64,000 nt of DNA from Billgrantia ethanolica (GTDB lineage: Bacteria; Pseudomonadota; Gammaproteobacteria; Pseudomonadales; Halomonadaceae), in assembly GCF_021404305.1 (NCBI RefSeq), contig NZ_JABFTX010000004.1:124001-188000 (forward strand). The letters run 5' to 3'. Positions within the stretch are counted from its first letter, which is position 1. Each line of letters starts with the position of its first letter. Made by a program: the position numbers and the translations under genes. The notes under the pieces were generated by a model that was not told the DNA's origin, did not search any database, and saw only the letters and a program-made list of their open reading frames with translations. Positions 35,762 through 44,516 of this stretch are shown here, piece after piece.

Positions 35762-36628
35762 ATGACCAACATCCCCACCGACCTTCTGCGCACCTTCGTC
35801 ACCATCAAGGATCTGGGTGGCTTTACCAGCGCGGGTGAATTTCTTGGCCGCTCACAGCCGGCAATCAGCCTGCAGATCAAGAAGCTGGAAGAAATACTGA
35901 ATACGAAGATATTCCTGCGGGGGGCAAGCCTGGAACTGACCGAGGATGGCGAATACCTCTACGAAGCCGCGCGCCAGATGCTGGAGATCAACGACCAGAT
36001 CATCGCCAAGGTCAGAGGGGAGAATGTCTCTGGAAAGGTCAGGCTTGGCATTCCCAACGATTTCGAGCTGGCCTTCCTGCCCAAGGCACTGAGAAATCTT
36101 TCACGTGTCTATCCCAACATCATCGTGGAAGTCGACTGTGAAATCAGCAAGGTGATACTCCAGCGGTATCAGAAAGGACATTACGACATTGCCTTGGCCA
36201 TGGAGCACGCCAAGGAGAACGACGACCGGGACGCCCGAGATTATCGGCTCGAGACGCTGGAGTGGGTTTACAAGGACAGTCGGCTCATCAATGGCTATGA
36301 CGAGCCTATTCCGCTGATCGCCTATCCGCAGGGCTGCGTCTATCGCGCCATCATGGAAGAGTCGCTTCAGAGCCAACGCCACCCTTTCCGCTTCATGTAC
36401 ACGAGCACCAGCTTGTTAGGGATCTTTTCTGCCGTGGAAGAGGGGCTGGGGATCACGGCGATGGCCAGGTCGGTCATTCCCGAACATTTGAAGCATGCCT
36501 CGAGTTCGAAGAGCCTTCCCGAGCTGGGCCAGGTATGCATCGGCCTTTACTACAAGGAGCGCGAGCTGAACGTGGCGTCGCGGCATGTACTCGATTTTCT
36601 TCGCTCTGGCATCGCTAATATAGGATAA
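35762..36628 (+). CDS. LysR-family transcriptional regulator
   Basis: A 288-residue LysR-type regulator: helix-turn-helix in residues 5-62 (SAGEFLGRSQPAISLQIKKLE) and a substrate-binding-like effector domain. The start MTNIPTDLLRTFV at 35762 matches the usual N-terminus; an upstream ATG at 35723 would add 13 residues and overlap a palindrome. It stands between the small protein/symporter pair (divergent) and the BCCT/creatininase genes (convergent end), so it probably regulates creatinine or betaine uptake and breakdown. Its base composition is visibly lower in GC than the flanking sox and nar genes. Confidence 0.87.
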   Translation: MTNIPTDLLRTFVTIKDLGGFTSAGEFLGRSQPAISLQIKKLEEILNTKIFLRGASLELTEDGEYLYEAARQMLEINDQIIAKVRGENVSGKVRLGIPNDFELAFLPKALRNLSRVYPNIIVEVDCEISKVILQRYQKGHYDIALAMEHAKENDDRDARDYRLETLEWVYKDSRLINGYDEPIPLIAYPQGCVYRAIMEESLQSQRHPFRFMYTSTSLLGIFSAVEEGLGITAMARSVIPEHLKHASSSKSLPELGQVCIGLYYKERELNVASRHVLDFLRSGIANIG

Positions 36629-36676
36629 AGTTTCGGCCGTTATGCCCTACCGAATGTTCGGCGGAGGCGCCGAATT

Positions 36677-36709
36677 GGCCCGATAGCCGAGTGACACGGC
36701 TATCGGGCC
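36677..36709. terminator. Bidirectional terminator between LysR and BCCT genes
   Basis: A perfect 13-bp stem GGCCCGATAGCCG/CGGCTATCGGGCC with a 7-base loop lies between two convergent genes. Confidence 0.75.
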
Positions 36710-36725
36710 TCGCTTTCGCGGTAAC

Positions 36726-38465
36726 TCAGGTTGGTCGTGAACGGTAACCGATCGAGCCGGCGTCATCGTTGATCCTGGCTTTGAACTCACCGTCACTTTC
36801 GACGTCGAGCTGTACGCTGGGGTCGGGATCGTTCACCGCCTTTTCCAGCTCCTTGATCGCCCTGTCCCGACTGAGCAGTCGCCTTATCGTATTGACGATC
36901 ATCAACAGGATGACGATGGAAAAGGGGAAGGCGCCGATGATGGTGCCGGTCTGGACCGTATCGACAACGCCGCTGCCGCCCAGGGTCAACAGCACGGTGG
37001 CTACCGCACCGATGCTGGCCACCAGGACGACGCGGAACCAGGCCCCTGCCCGTTTCGGCGCCGAGACGAAGTCGGCCAGCGCATAGGTGCCGGCATCCAG
37101 CGAGGTTACGTAGTAGGTCGCCACCAGCACCGTCGCCACCACCAGCAGCAAACCGCCAACGACAGGGATCGATTCCAGCATGACGAACAGGCCACTGGCA
37201 ACGTTCTCGTTCACCGCTGCTGAAAGCCCGCGCCCCGTCAGGTCATCGTAATAGATGGCAGCGGAGCCGAGTACGCCGATCCACACCATGACGATCAGGG
37301 AGGGAATAATGGTGACCCCGATCACGAACTCGCGCAGCGTCCGGCCGCGGGAGATGCGCGCAATGAAGCCGGCAACGAAGGGTGAGAAGGCAATGACCCA
37401 GCACCAGATGAACACCGTCCACCAGCCGTTCCAGCTCTCCTGCCACGAGGTCAAGGGCTGGGCGGTACTGGGGGCATCCGTCCAGAAGCTCATCGGAATG
37501 AAATTGGTGAAGTAGGAGCCGAACGTCTGGGTGACGTTGGAAATGATGAACAGCGTGGGGCCGAAGACGAAGGCGGCCACCACCAGCACGACGCTGAGCA
37601 CCGAGTTCGTTTCGCTGATCATACGCATCCCCCGGCTGATGCCAAAGAAGGCCGAGACTGCCGCAGCGGTACCCAGCCCGACGATGACGAACAGCCAGAC
37701 CCCGGGGCTCGAGGTCACTCCGGTAAAGGACGTGAGGCCAGAAGTGAACTGCATCGCCGCAAAGGCAAAGGAGGTGGAAAGGCCGAGGATCGTGGCCATG
37801 ATGGCCAGTAGCTCCACCACCACGCCGGCGCCGCCGCGCGCCCACTGGGGCAGGATATCGACGGTCGCTTCACGAAACGTCAGCGTCTTGCCCAGGTTGT
37901 GATGCGAATAGGCCAGGCAGACCGCCACCACACAGTACATGGCCCATGCCGTGAAGCCCCAGTGGAAATAGGCCCAGACGAGCCCACCCCCCGCTTCGTT
38001 CCCCGCCAACCCCTGGACGACCGGACTTTCGTCACGCAGCATGATGGGCTGCGCCACCGACCAGAAGATCAGCCCGATACCTTGGCCGCAGGCGAAGAGC
38101 ATCGAGTACCAGGCAAAATTGCTGTACTCCGGCTTGGCCTTCGGGCCACCGAGTCGCACCCGTGCGCCGATCTTGCTGAACGCCAGCCAGGCGCATACCG
38201 CCACGGCAAACAGCGAGTACAGAATGAATAGCCAGGTAAAGCCGCCGGTGACGAAGGTGCGCAGGTCGTAGATGACGGCTGCCACGCTGTCGGGCCGGCT
38301 GAGCACCATGACGATGAGCGCCGCGATCGCCAGCGGGGGCGTGAACTGGATGAACAGCCTTCCGATGGGGGGCAGATCTCGCCCGGTGAAGCGGGGTATC
38401 GCAACGGGTTCGAGAGGATCCTTGTTGCCACCCGGATTCCTGAGTGGGGGTTTGCTGTTTGACAC
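36726..38465 (-). CDS. BCCT-family transporter
   Basis: A 579-residue betaine/choline/carnitine-family carrier with twelve predicted membrane segments. The family motif is seen as FYWSVAQP-like LIFWSVAQPIM, and HWGFTAWAMYC and the WTVFIWCWVIAFSPFVAGF segment are diagnostic. The C-terminal cytoplasmic tail (after about residue 525) is acidic. It lies 74 bp after creatininase on the same strand, so creatine, creatinine or betaine are likely substrates. BCCT carriers use sodium or protons, or exchange two substrates, and can serve osmoprotection as well as nutrition. Confidence 0.93.
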   Translation of the reverse strand: MSNSKPPLRNPGGNKDPLEPVAIPRFTGRDLPPIGRLFIQFTPPLAIAALIVMVLSRPDSVAAVIYDLRTFVTGGFTWLFILYSLFAVAVCAWLAFSKIGARVRLGGPKAKPEYSNFAWYSMLFACGQGIGLIFWSVAQPIMLRDESPVVQGLAGNEAGGGLVWAYFHWGFTAWAMYCVVAVCLAYSHHNLGKTLTFREATVDILPQWARGGAGVVVELLAIMATILGLSTSFAFAAMQFTSGLTSFTGVTSSPGVWLFVIVGLGTAAAVSAFFGISRGMRMISETNSVLSVVLVVAAFVFGPTLFIISNVTQTFGSYFTNFIPMSFWTDAPSTAQPLTSWQESWNGWWTVFIWCWVIAFSPFVAGFIARISRGRTLREFVIGVTIIPSLIVMVWIGVLGSAAIYYDDLTGRGLSAAVNENVASGLFVMLESIPVVGGLLLVVATVLVATYYVTSLDAGTYALADFVSAPKRAGAWFRVVLVASIGAVATVLLTLGGSGVVDTVQTGTIIGAFPFSIVILLMIVNTIRRLLSRDRAIKELEKAVNDPDPSVQLDVESDGEFKARINDDAGSIGYRSRPT

Positions 38466-38539
38466 GGTTCTCTACCTCACTGTTATTGTAATTGCCGGTT
38501 CATGGCGAGTGCGTCTGCCACAAGCGCCTGTGGACAAGT

Positions 38540-39298
38540 TCAGCCAAAATGGCTGGCGATCCCCGAGATGCACTCATCGAGAATGATCTCGCCTTTCTCG
38601 GCGGTCGCCGGCAGTGGGGATGAAAGCGTTCCAGAGGCTGCTACCCAAGAAGGGTCGGGGGGGAAGACGTCGTAAGGCGGAAAGGTAGCCGGCTCCACGT
38701 CCACCGCTTTCGACATGTCGACGAGTTCCGGATGTAGCTTCAACATGATCGAGGTTTCAAGCACCCCGCCATGCTCGACGGCCCAGCCTGAAAAGCCATC
38801 TGGAAAAACCTTCTCGATCGTTTCTTCGCTGATGAAGTCCCAATAGGAGAGCAGATAGACCTTGACGTTCACGCCCTCGTTCTTGCACTTCTTCACCAGC
38901 TTGTCGGCCGCTTCGCAAAGATACATGGAGTTCTCGAAGTGACCGTTTATCAGAATGAACTCACGGTTTCCGTGATTCACGTAGGCTTGCAGAACATCGA
39001 ACACATAGCTCTCGAGTGAGCTACCGGAGACACAGGTGGTGCCCGGGAAGAAGTTCCCGCCCCCTGACTTGACCTGCGACTTGTAGCCATAGCTGATAGC
39101 GGGTGCCACCAGCATATTGTCGCACCTCTCTGCCACCTTGACGGCAATATGACTGGGTATCAGCACATCGGGATTGAGCGACATGTGGGGACCATGCTGC
39201 TCGATGGCACCTACCGGAAGAATTATCTTGCATCGGCCCTTCTCGGTCAGCTCCCGGTAGGACACCCAGTCCAGGTTCTCGATCTTTACGCTCTTCAT
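38540..39298 (-). CDS. Creatininase (creatinine amidohydrolase)
   Basis: A 252-residue member of the creatininase family, which interconverts creatinine and creatine. The metal ligands of the Pseudomonas enzyme are recognisable: Glu33 and His35 in AIEQHGPH, Asp44 in NPD, His120 and Glu122 in NGHFEN, with a further Glu177 region in EHGGVLET. Length is close to the 260 residues of the P. putida enzyme. The start ATG 39298 has a GGGGGA site upstream. Adjacent creatinase makes this role much more likely than the broader family's lactam or mycofactocin-type alternatives. Confidence 0.85.
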   Translation of the reverse strand: MKSVKIENLDWVSYRELTEKGRCKIILPVGAIEQHGPHMSLNPDVLIPSHIAVKVAERCDNMLVAPAISYGYKSQVKSGGGNFFPGTTCVSGSSLESYVFDVLQAYVNHGNREFILINGHFENSMYLCEAADKLVKKCKNEGVNVKVYLLSYWDFISEETIEKVFPDGFSGWAVEHGGVLETSIMLKLHPELVDMSKAVDVEPATFPPYDVFPPDPSWVAASGTLSSPLPATAEKGEIILDECISGIASHFG

Positions 39299-39331
39299 CT
39301 CAATCCCCCAGAAACCTGTTTCCTTTGTCGG

Positions 39332-39356
39332 AAAAAGGGGAGCCCGGCTCCCCTTT
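39332..39356 (-). terminator. Intrinsic terminator between creatinase and creatininase
   Basis: On the minus strand a 10-bp stem AAAGGGGAGC/GCTCCCCTTT with a 3-base loop runs directly into further T residues (five in all). It lies 8 bp beyond the creatinase stop, so the operon may be attenuated here. Confidence 0.75.
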
Positions 39357-39363
39357 GCTTTCT

Positions 39364-40572
39364 TCACTTGACGATGTTGTGCTCCGGCCCATACGGGAAG
39401 CCGGTGATGTTCTCGGCCCCGTGCTCGTTGACGACGAGAATATCGTGCTCGCGATAGCCACCGGCGCCCGGACGACCTTCCGGCACCATGATCATCGGCT
39501 CCATGGAGACCACCATGTTGGGCTCGAGCACGGTCTCGATGTCCTCACGCAGTTCGAGCCCCGCCTCACGGCCGTAGTAGTGGCTCAGGGTGCCGAAGGA
39601 GTGGCCGTAGCCGAAGGTGCGATACTGCAGCAGATCGTGCTTGGCGAAGATCTCGTTGAGCTCGTGGGCGATGTCACAGCAGCGCACGCCGGGCTTGATC
39701 AGCTCCTGGCCACGACGATGCACCTCACAGTTGACCTCCCACAGACGCAGGTGCTCGTCCGAGGCGTGCTCGCAGAACAGGGTGCGCTCCAGTGCCGTGT
39801 AGTAGCCCGAGATCATCGGGAAAGTGTTCAGGCTGAGGATGTCTCCGGGCTGCACGCGGCGGCTGGTCACCGGATTGTGGGCGCCATCGGTGTTGATCCC
39901 CGACTGGAACCAGACCCAGGTGTCCATCAGTTCACTATTGGGATAAGTCTTGGCGATCTCGCGCACCATGGCAGCTTGGCCGGCCAGCGCAACCTCGTAT
40001 TCCGGCACACCAGCCTTGATGGCATCGCGCACGGCCACGCCGCCCACGTCGGCGATGCGCGCGCCCTGGCGGATCAGCGCGATCTCTTCGGCCGACTTGA
40101 TCATGCGCATCTGCATGGTCGGCACGCCGATATCGGTGAGTTCCACCTCGCCGAGTGCGGAGAGCAGCTTCTGCTGGTTCTGCAGCGTGAGGTGGTCGAA
40201 CTCGACGCCGACGCACTGCTTGCCTTCACAGAGCTGCTTGACCGCCTTGAAGAAGTTGTCCTTCTGCCAATCGGTGTAGACGACGTTGTCGCCCAGGCGA
40301 TTGCGCCGATAGGGTTGGCCCCCATCGATGTTGGCGGTAACGGTGGTAAAGCGATCCTGGGTGACGACCAGGCCATAATCGCGCCCGAACTTGCAGTAAA
40401 AGAAATCACTGAAATAATTGATATTGTGATACGAGGTCAGCACGACGGCGTCGACGCCATTGGCTGCCATGTAATCCCGAAGACGCCTCAGACGCCCCTG
40501 CATTTCGGCATCGGAAAATGTCGGCACGACCTTGTCGCCATTGGGGATCTCGATCAGCGATGGAAGTTGCAT
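39364..40572 (-). CDS. Creatinase (creatine amidinohydrolase)
   Basis: A 402-residue pita-bread-fold hydrolase that cleaves creatine to sarcosine and urea. Catalytic and substrate residues of the P. putida enzyme (403 residues) fall at the same numbers: His232 (GAHNPV), Glu262, Arg335 (YYGRE) and Glu358. An N-terminal creatinase domain precedes the M24-like core, and the protein lacks the metal ligands of the related aminopeptidases. Its product sarcosine feeds the soxBDAG enzyme about 10 kb away. Start is ATG at 40572, following a 103-residue gene by 21 bp. Confidence 0.94.
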   Translation of the reverse strand: MQLPSLIEIPNGDKVVPTFSDAEMQGRLRRLRDYMAANGVDAVVLTSYHNINYFSDFFYCKFGRDYGLVVTQDRFTTVTANIDGGQPYRRNRLGDNVVYTDWQKDNFFKAVKQLCEGKQCVGVEFDHLTLQNQQKLLSALGEVELTDIGVPTMQMRMIKSAEEIALIRQGARIADVGGVAVRDAIKAGVPEYEVALAGQAAMVREIAKTYPNSELMDTWVWFQSGINTDGAHNPVTSRRVQPGDILSLNTFPMISGYYTALERTLFCEHASDEHLRLWEVNCEVHRRGQELIKPGVRCCDIAHELNEIFAKHDLLQYRTFGYGHSFGTLSHYYGREAGLELREDIETVLEPNMVVSMEPMIMVPEGRPGAGGYREHDILVVNEHGAENITGFPYGPEHNIVK

Positions 40573-40593
40573 CTTGTTGTCTCCTTCGTCTTT

Positions 40594-40905
40594 TCACGCG
40601 ACACATGTCGCAGGTTGGGAACCGACCTTTACTGTCACGCCAGGCTCATCGGTAACGTCAAGTTCGCTGAACTGCATGATCGAAAGGCGATATCTGGTTT
40701 CTAGGATCTTCACCAGACACATGATGTGATTGAACTCATCGTCTTCGGCCAGGAAGTCGATGCCGAACATGTTGATACCGAGGCAGGCCACTTCGTAGGT
40801 TTTATTCACGCGCAGAAACGCGCTGGCGTTGCGCCTCAATTCACCGGCGTCCTGTAACACCATCGAGTCGGAAGCCACTCTCAGTACTAGTCGCCAATGT
40901 TTCAT
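40594..40905 (-). CDS. Hypothetical protein, first gene of the creatinase operon
   Basis: A 103-residue protein that I do not recognise. ATG 40905 has GGAGA seven bases upstream; the frame continues to 40962 without a ribosome site. The sequence is mixed alpha/beta with no membrane span and no signal peptide. KTYEVACLGINMFGIDFLAE and NHIMCLVKILETRYRL look like amphipathic helices or strands, and two cysteines are conserved-looking in the middle. It is 21 bp upstream of creatinase on the same strand. A regulatory or accessory role in creatine use is only inference. Confidence 0.6.
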   Translation of the reverse strand: MKHWRLVLRVASDSMVLQDAGELRRNASAFLRVNKTYEVACLGINMFGIDFLAEDDEFNHIMCLVKILETRYRLSIMQFSELDVTDEPGVTVKVGSQPATCVA

Positions 40906-41071
40906 TTCCGCGTTCTCCAGCCGTCTGAAATGACTATGGCCAGCGCGACTCGGCAACACCAATGACTAGTGCAAATAGGGCCATTGACGACAGCAATGCC
41001 GACAGCGAGGCGCGGCATGCCGCAGCGCGGAGCGAGTGAAAACAGGGCGTGGGAAGGCAAATAGACCGCAG

Positions 41072-41091
41072 CGGCAGCCTGGCGGCTGCCG
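41072..41091 (-). terminator. Hairpin downstream of moaA
   Basis: An 8-bp stem CGGCAGCC/GGCTGCCG with a 4-base loop lies about 40 bp beyond the moaA stop. There is no T-run, so it is a weak candidate for ending the nar/moa operon. Confidence 0.35.
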
Positions 41092-41128
41092 GGTCAACGG
41101 CGAACGACGGGATAGTACGAGGTTGGGG

Positions 41129-42115
41129 TCAGCCCCCCGTCATGTTCATGAAGCGCACCACCTGTACGTCGCCGTCGGTGGTGAAGTGATGACGCTCGGG
41201 CTTCTTTTGCATGGCGGTGACGATGGTGGCCTTGAGCCGTTCGAGATCGCCGGGGTAGCGGCGCATCACCGCGCGCAGGTCGACGGAGTGCTCGTTGCCC
41301 AGGCACAGCAGCAGGCGACCCTCGGCGGTAACGCGTACGCGGTTGCAGGCGGCGCAGAAGTTGTGGCTGTGGGGCGAGATGAAGCCGATACGCGAGTCGC
41401 TGTCGGCCATGCGGTAGTAGCGCGAAGGGCCCAGGGTGGTCTCGGTGGTGGGCAGCAGCGTGTGGCGCGTCTCGATGGTGGCGCGCACGTCGTCACTGGA
41501 ACAGAAGGTCTCGCCGCGGTCGTGGCTCATGTTCTGGCCCAGCGGCATCTCTTCGATGAAGCTGATGTCGACGCCTTCGGCGCGGGCGAATTCCACCAGG
41601 TCGAGCACTTCGTCGTCGTTGCGCCCCTTGAGGATCACCGCGTTGAGCTTGATGCGCTCGAAGCCGGCTTCCCGCGCGGCGCGGATGCCGTCGATCACCC
41701 TGGCGAGATCGCCGGTGCGGGTCAGGGCGCGAAAGCGCTCGGGATCGAGCGAGTCGAGGCTGACGTTGAGCCGCTTGAGCCCGCCCCGATAGAGGGCGCG
41801 GGCATGCTTGACCAGCCCGGCGCCGTTGGTGGTCATGCCGAAGTCGCGCAGGCCCGGCAGTGCGCCGAGTTCGGCCACCAGCTCCTCGATGCCACGACGC
41901 ACCAGCGGCTCGCCGCCGGTGAGTCGGATCTTCTCCACCCCCAGTTCGACGAAGGCTCGCGACAGCGCAGCGATCTCCTCCAGGGTCAACAGCCTGGCAC
42001 GGGGCAGGAAGGTCATCTCCTCGGCCATGCAGTAGACGCAGCGGAAGTCGCAGCGGTCGGTGACGGAGAGGCGAACGTAGCGCACGCTGCGGCCGAAGCC
42101 GTCGATCAGGCTCAT
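41129..42115 (-). CDS. moaA: GTP 3',8-cyclase (molybdenum cofactor biosynthesis)
   Basis: A 328-residue radical-SAM enzyme that begins molybdopterin synthesis by converting GTP to 3',8-cyclo-GTP. The N-terminal cluster motif CDFRCVYC (Cys22, Cys26, Cys29), GGEPLVR and the second C-terminal cluster CAACNRVRV...C are intact. The protein ends in the family's Gly-Gly (NMTGG). It overlaps the preceding DGC gene by four bases (ATGA). The P. aeruginosa nar cluster also has a dedicated moaA1, supplying cofactor for the nitrate reductase. Confidence 0.95.
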   Translation of the reverse strand: MSLIDGFGRSVRYVRLSVTDRCDFRCVYCMAEEMTFLPRARLLTLEEIAALSRAFVELGVEKIRLTGGEPLVRRGIEELVAELGALPGLRDFGMTTNGAGLVKHARALYRGGLKRLNVSLDSLDPERFRALTRTGDLARVIDGIRAAREAGFERIKLNAVILKGRNDDEVLDLVEFARAEGVDISFIEEMPLGQNMSHDRGETFCSSDDVRATIETRHTLLPTTETTLGPSRYYRMADSDSRIGFISPHSHNFCAACNRVRVTAEGRLLLCLGNEHSVDLRAVMRRYPGDLERLKATIVTAMQKKPERHHFTTDGDVQVVRFMNMTGG

Positions 42116-42531
42116 GGGTTTTCCTCGGCGCTTGCCTCGACATGGGCCGGGGCGTCCATCGGTAGGCGGGCGATCAGTTCGCCGACCTGTTCGGCCACCT
42201 CGCAGACGGTCTCGTCGTCATAGCTCTGGCCGCGACGCTTGCGAAAGCCCTGCTCGTAGAGCTTGACGTGCTGCGTGGCGGTCACCCCGGCCCGGGCCAG
42301 GCAGTGGGTCACGCAGTGCATCTGGCAGCCGTCGATGGCGACGATCGGCCGCCCCGAACGGGCGATGCGTACCAGGCCGGGAACACCACCGCCGACGCCA
42401 GAGATGCACGACATCTCGGCCACGCCGGTGTGGTCGAGCCGCACGGCCACGTCGTTGGCCAGCTGCGCCACGTCGGAGCAGCCGGAACAGGAGTAGACCA
42501 GGGTGCGAGGTTTGTTCGCGGTTCGGGACAT
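42112..42531 (-). CDS. DGC-domain putative zinc-binding protein
   Basis: A 139-residue cytoplasmic protein with the [16 protein letters not shown] start and IDGCQMHC motif of DGC-domain proteins (PF08859), a family of unknown function with four or more conserved cysteines that probably bind metal. It starts at ATG 42531 and overlaps moaA by four bases, so it is part of the nar/moa transcript. A role in metal or sulfur handling for cofactor assembly is possible but unproven. Some relatives accompany denitrification genes. Confidence 0.75.
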   Translation of the reverse strand: MSRTANKPRTLVYSCSGCSDVAQLANDVAVRLDHTGVAEMSCISGVGGGVPGLVRIARSGRPIVAIDGCQMHCVTHCLARAGVTATQHVKLYEQGFRKRRGQSYDDETVCEVAEQVGELIARLPMDAPAHVEASAEENP

Positions 42532-42574
42532 GCAGCCTCCCCTCTTTGCAACACGCCACCCCGCGCCGACGACC

Positions 42575-43315
42575 TCAGTCGTCGGCCAGCATGGCGTCGC
42601 GCAGTTTCTGCTCGTCGAGCACCGTCAGACGCTGGCGGTCGATGCCGATCACGCCGCCGTCGCGCAGTTTGGCCAACAGCCGCGACAGGGTTTCCGGCGT
42701 CATCGCCAGTTGGGCGGCGAGCCAGCGCTTGGGAATCGACAGGCGTACCACCCGCGGGGTGCGACTGCGCCCCGCCGGCAGCTGGCGCAGGATGTAGCTG
42801 ACCAGCCGCGACATGGCGTCGGCCTGGGTCAGCAGCGCCAGGTCCTCGAGGCGTTCGGTGAGCTCCAGCGCCAGCCGGCTCATGAACTCGGCGCGGCAGG
42901 CCGGCTGCCGGTCCATGATTTCGCGACAGTGCTGGGCGGGAATGGCCAGTACGTGGGTGCGGCGCAGCGCCTCGGCGGAGTAGAGGTAGACCCCGGCGCT
43001 GGAGACCATGCTCAGCTCGCCCAGGGTGCCGCCGCGCTCGACGCAGCGAATGGTGGCCAGGCGGCCATCGCCGGCGCTGCGCGCCAGACGCACCGCACCG
43101 TTGATGACGATGTAGAGCCAATGTGCCGGCGCATCCTGGCGGAACAGCCACTCGCGGGTCTTCAGCGACTGCAGCTCGGAATCCTGCAGCAGTGCCGTCA
43201 CCTCTTCCTCGTCGAGTTCGCTCAACCAAGGCACGCCGTTGACCAGCTCGCGCAGCTGCTTGGGCTTGAACAGCAGATCAGCCGAACTGTCCGGCGGGTA
43301 AATAGGGGTATTCAC
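42575..43315 (-). CDS. Crp/Fnr-family regulator without Fe-S cysteines (DNR type)
   Basis: A 246-residue regulator: cyclic-nucleotide-binding-like beta-roll (residues 30-140), dimer helix and a C-terminal winged helix. It lacks the N-terminal cysteine cluster of FNR, so it does not sense oxygen that way, which resembles the heme-linked NO sensor DNR. The recognition helix TPETLSRLLAKL keeps the FNR-type Glu..Ser-Arg, so it should bind TTGAT-N4-ATCAA. GTG 43315 has GGAGGAAGG close upstream and overlaps the end of moeA by 38 bases. Alternatively a nitrate-linked paralog. Confidence 0.85.
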   Translation of the reverse strand: MNTPIYPPDSSADLLFKPKQLRELVNGVPWLSELDEEEVTALLQDSELQSLKTREWLFRQDAPAHWLYIVINGAVRLARSAGDGRLATIRCVERGGTLGELSMVSSAGVYLYSAEALRRTHVLAIPAQHCREIMDRQPACRAEFMSRLALELTERLEDLALLTQADAMSRLVSYILRQLPAGRSRTPRVVRLSIPKRWLAAQLAMTPETLSRLLAKLRDGGVIGIDRQRLTVLDEQKLRDAMLADD

Positions 43316-44516
43316 GACCTTCCTCCACGTCGGTATCGGCGGCCATCATCAGATAACCGTGCGCCTGGCTGGCGGCATGCAGCATATGCGAGCCCTGCCC
43401 GCCGGCCAGCGAGGCTACCGGATGGCCGCCTTGCCAGTCGAGCGTTACACGCAGCAGCTCACGCCGCCCGGGATTGCCCCGCCGCGAGAAGCCGGCGCGG
43501 ACGCGATATTGTTGTAGTGGCCCGACGGTGCGGCCCTGGCAGCCTTGAACGAAAGGTCTCGCCAGCAGGTGCCAGCCCACCAGCGAGGCCACCGGGTTGC
43601 CCGGCAGACCCAGCAGCGGCACGCCCTCGGGCGAACCGTCGTCCAGGTAGCCGAAGGCGAACGGCTTGCCCGGCTTCATCGCCACGCCATGGAACCAGAG
43701 CCCGCCGAGCTCGTCGAGCACGGGCCTGACGTGGTCTTCCTCGCCCACCGACACACCGCCGGTGCACACCACCAGGTCCGCGCCGTCGCGGGCGGTAGCG
43801 AACGCCTCACGCAGGGCGTCGGGATCGTCGGCGATGATGCCGAGATCCAGCACCTCGCAGTCGGCCTGCTCCAGCAGCGCCTGCAGCATCACCCGGTTGC
43901 TGTTGTAGACCAGCCCGGGGGCGAACGTCGCACCCGGCTCGATCAGCTCGTCGCCGGTGGAGATCAGCGCCACCTTGAGGCGCGGCAGCACCGGCACCTC
44001 GGCGATGCCCTGGCTGGCCAGCAGCGCCAGCGCTGCACTGTCCAACGTCCAGCCCGCCGTCAGCAGCGTGTCGCCTTCTCGGTACTCTTCGCCGCGCCGC
44101 CGAATGTTGGCGCCCGGCTTCGCTTCGCCTGCGACATGCATGCATCCCGCCTCATCCAGGCGTACCCGCTCCTGAGGCACCACGCAGTCTGCGCCCTCGG
44201 GCACCGGCGCGCCGGTGAAGATCCGCGCACAGCCGCCTTCGGGCAGCGAGGTCACGCCGGCACCCGCCGGCACCCGCAGGACGACCGGCAGGCCGGCATC
44301 GCTGAGTTCCGCCAGACGTAGGGCATAGCCGTCCATCGCGCTGTTGTCGACGCCGGGCATGTCCAGCCGTGCCGTCACGTCGCGGGCCAGCACGCGACCG
44401 ACGGCCCGCTCCAGCGCCACGAGCTCCTCGCCTCGCACAGGCTCGGCCGCGGCAATCATTCGCGCCCGGGCCACGTCCAGGTCGAGCAATCCTTTGGCAA
44501 GCGTGGCACAGCTCAT
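43278..44516 (-). CDS. moeA: Molybdopterin molybdenumtransferase
   Basis: A 412-residue MoeA that inserts molybdate into adenylylated molybdopterin. Recognisable are the N-terminal DNSAMDGYAL motif, GGVSVGEEDHV and GLPGNPVASLV in the catalytic domain. It overlaps moaB by four bases (ATGA at 44513-44516). No mogA is in the cluster; MoaB upstream would supply the adenylylation step. Dedicated copies in nar clusters support cofactor supply for NarG during anaerobic growth. Confidence 0.94.
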   Translation of the reverse strand: MSCATLAKGLLDLDVARARMIAAAEPVRGEELVALERAVGRVLARDVTARLDMPGVDNSAMDGYALRLAELSDAGLPVVLRVPAGAGVTSLPEGGCARIFTGAPVPEGADCVVPQERVRLDEAGCMHVAGEAKPGANIRRRGEEYREGDTLLTAGWTLDSAALALLASQGIAEVPVLPRLKVALISTGDELIEPGATFAPGLVYNSNRVMLQALLEQADCEVLDLGIIADDPDALREAFATARDGADLVVCTGGVSVGEEDHVRPVLDELGGLWFHGVAMKPGKPFAFGYLDDGSPEGVPLLGLPGNPVASLVGWHLLARPFVQGCQGRTVGPLQQYRVRAGFSRRGNPGRRELLRVTLDWQGGHPVASLAGGQGSHMLHAASQAHGYLMMAADTDVEEGREYPYLPAGQFG

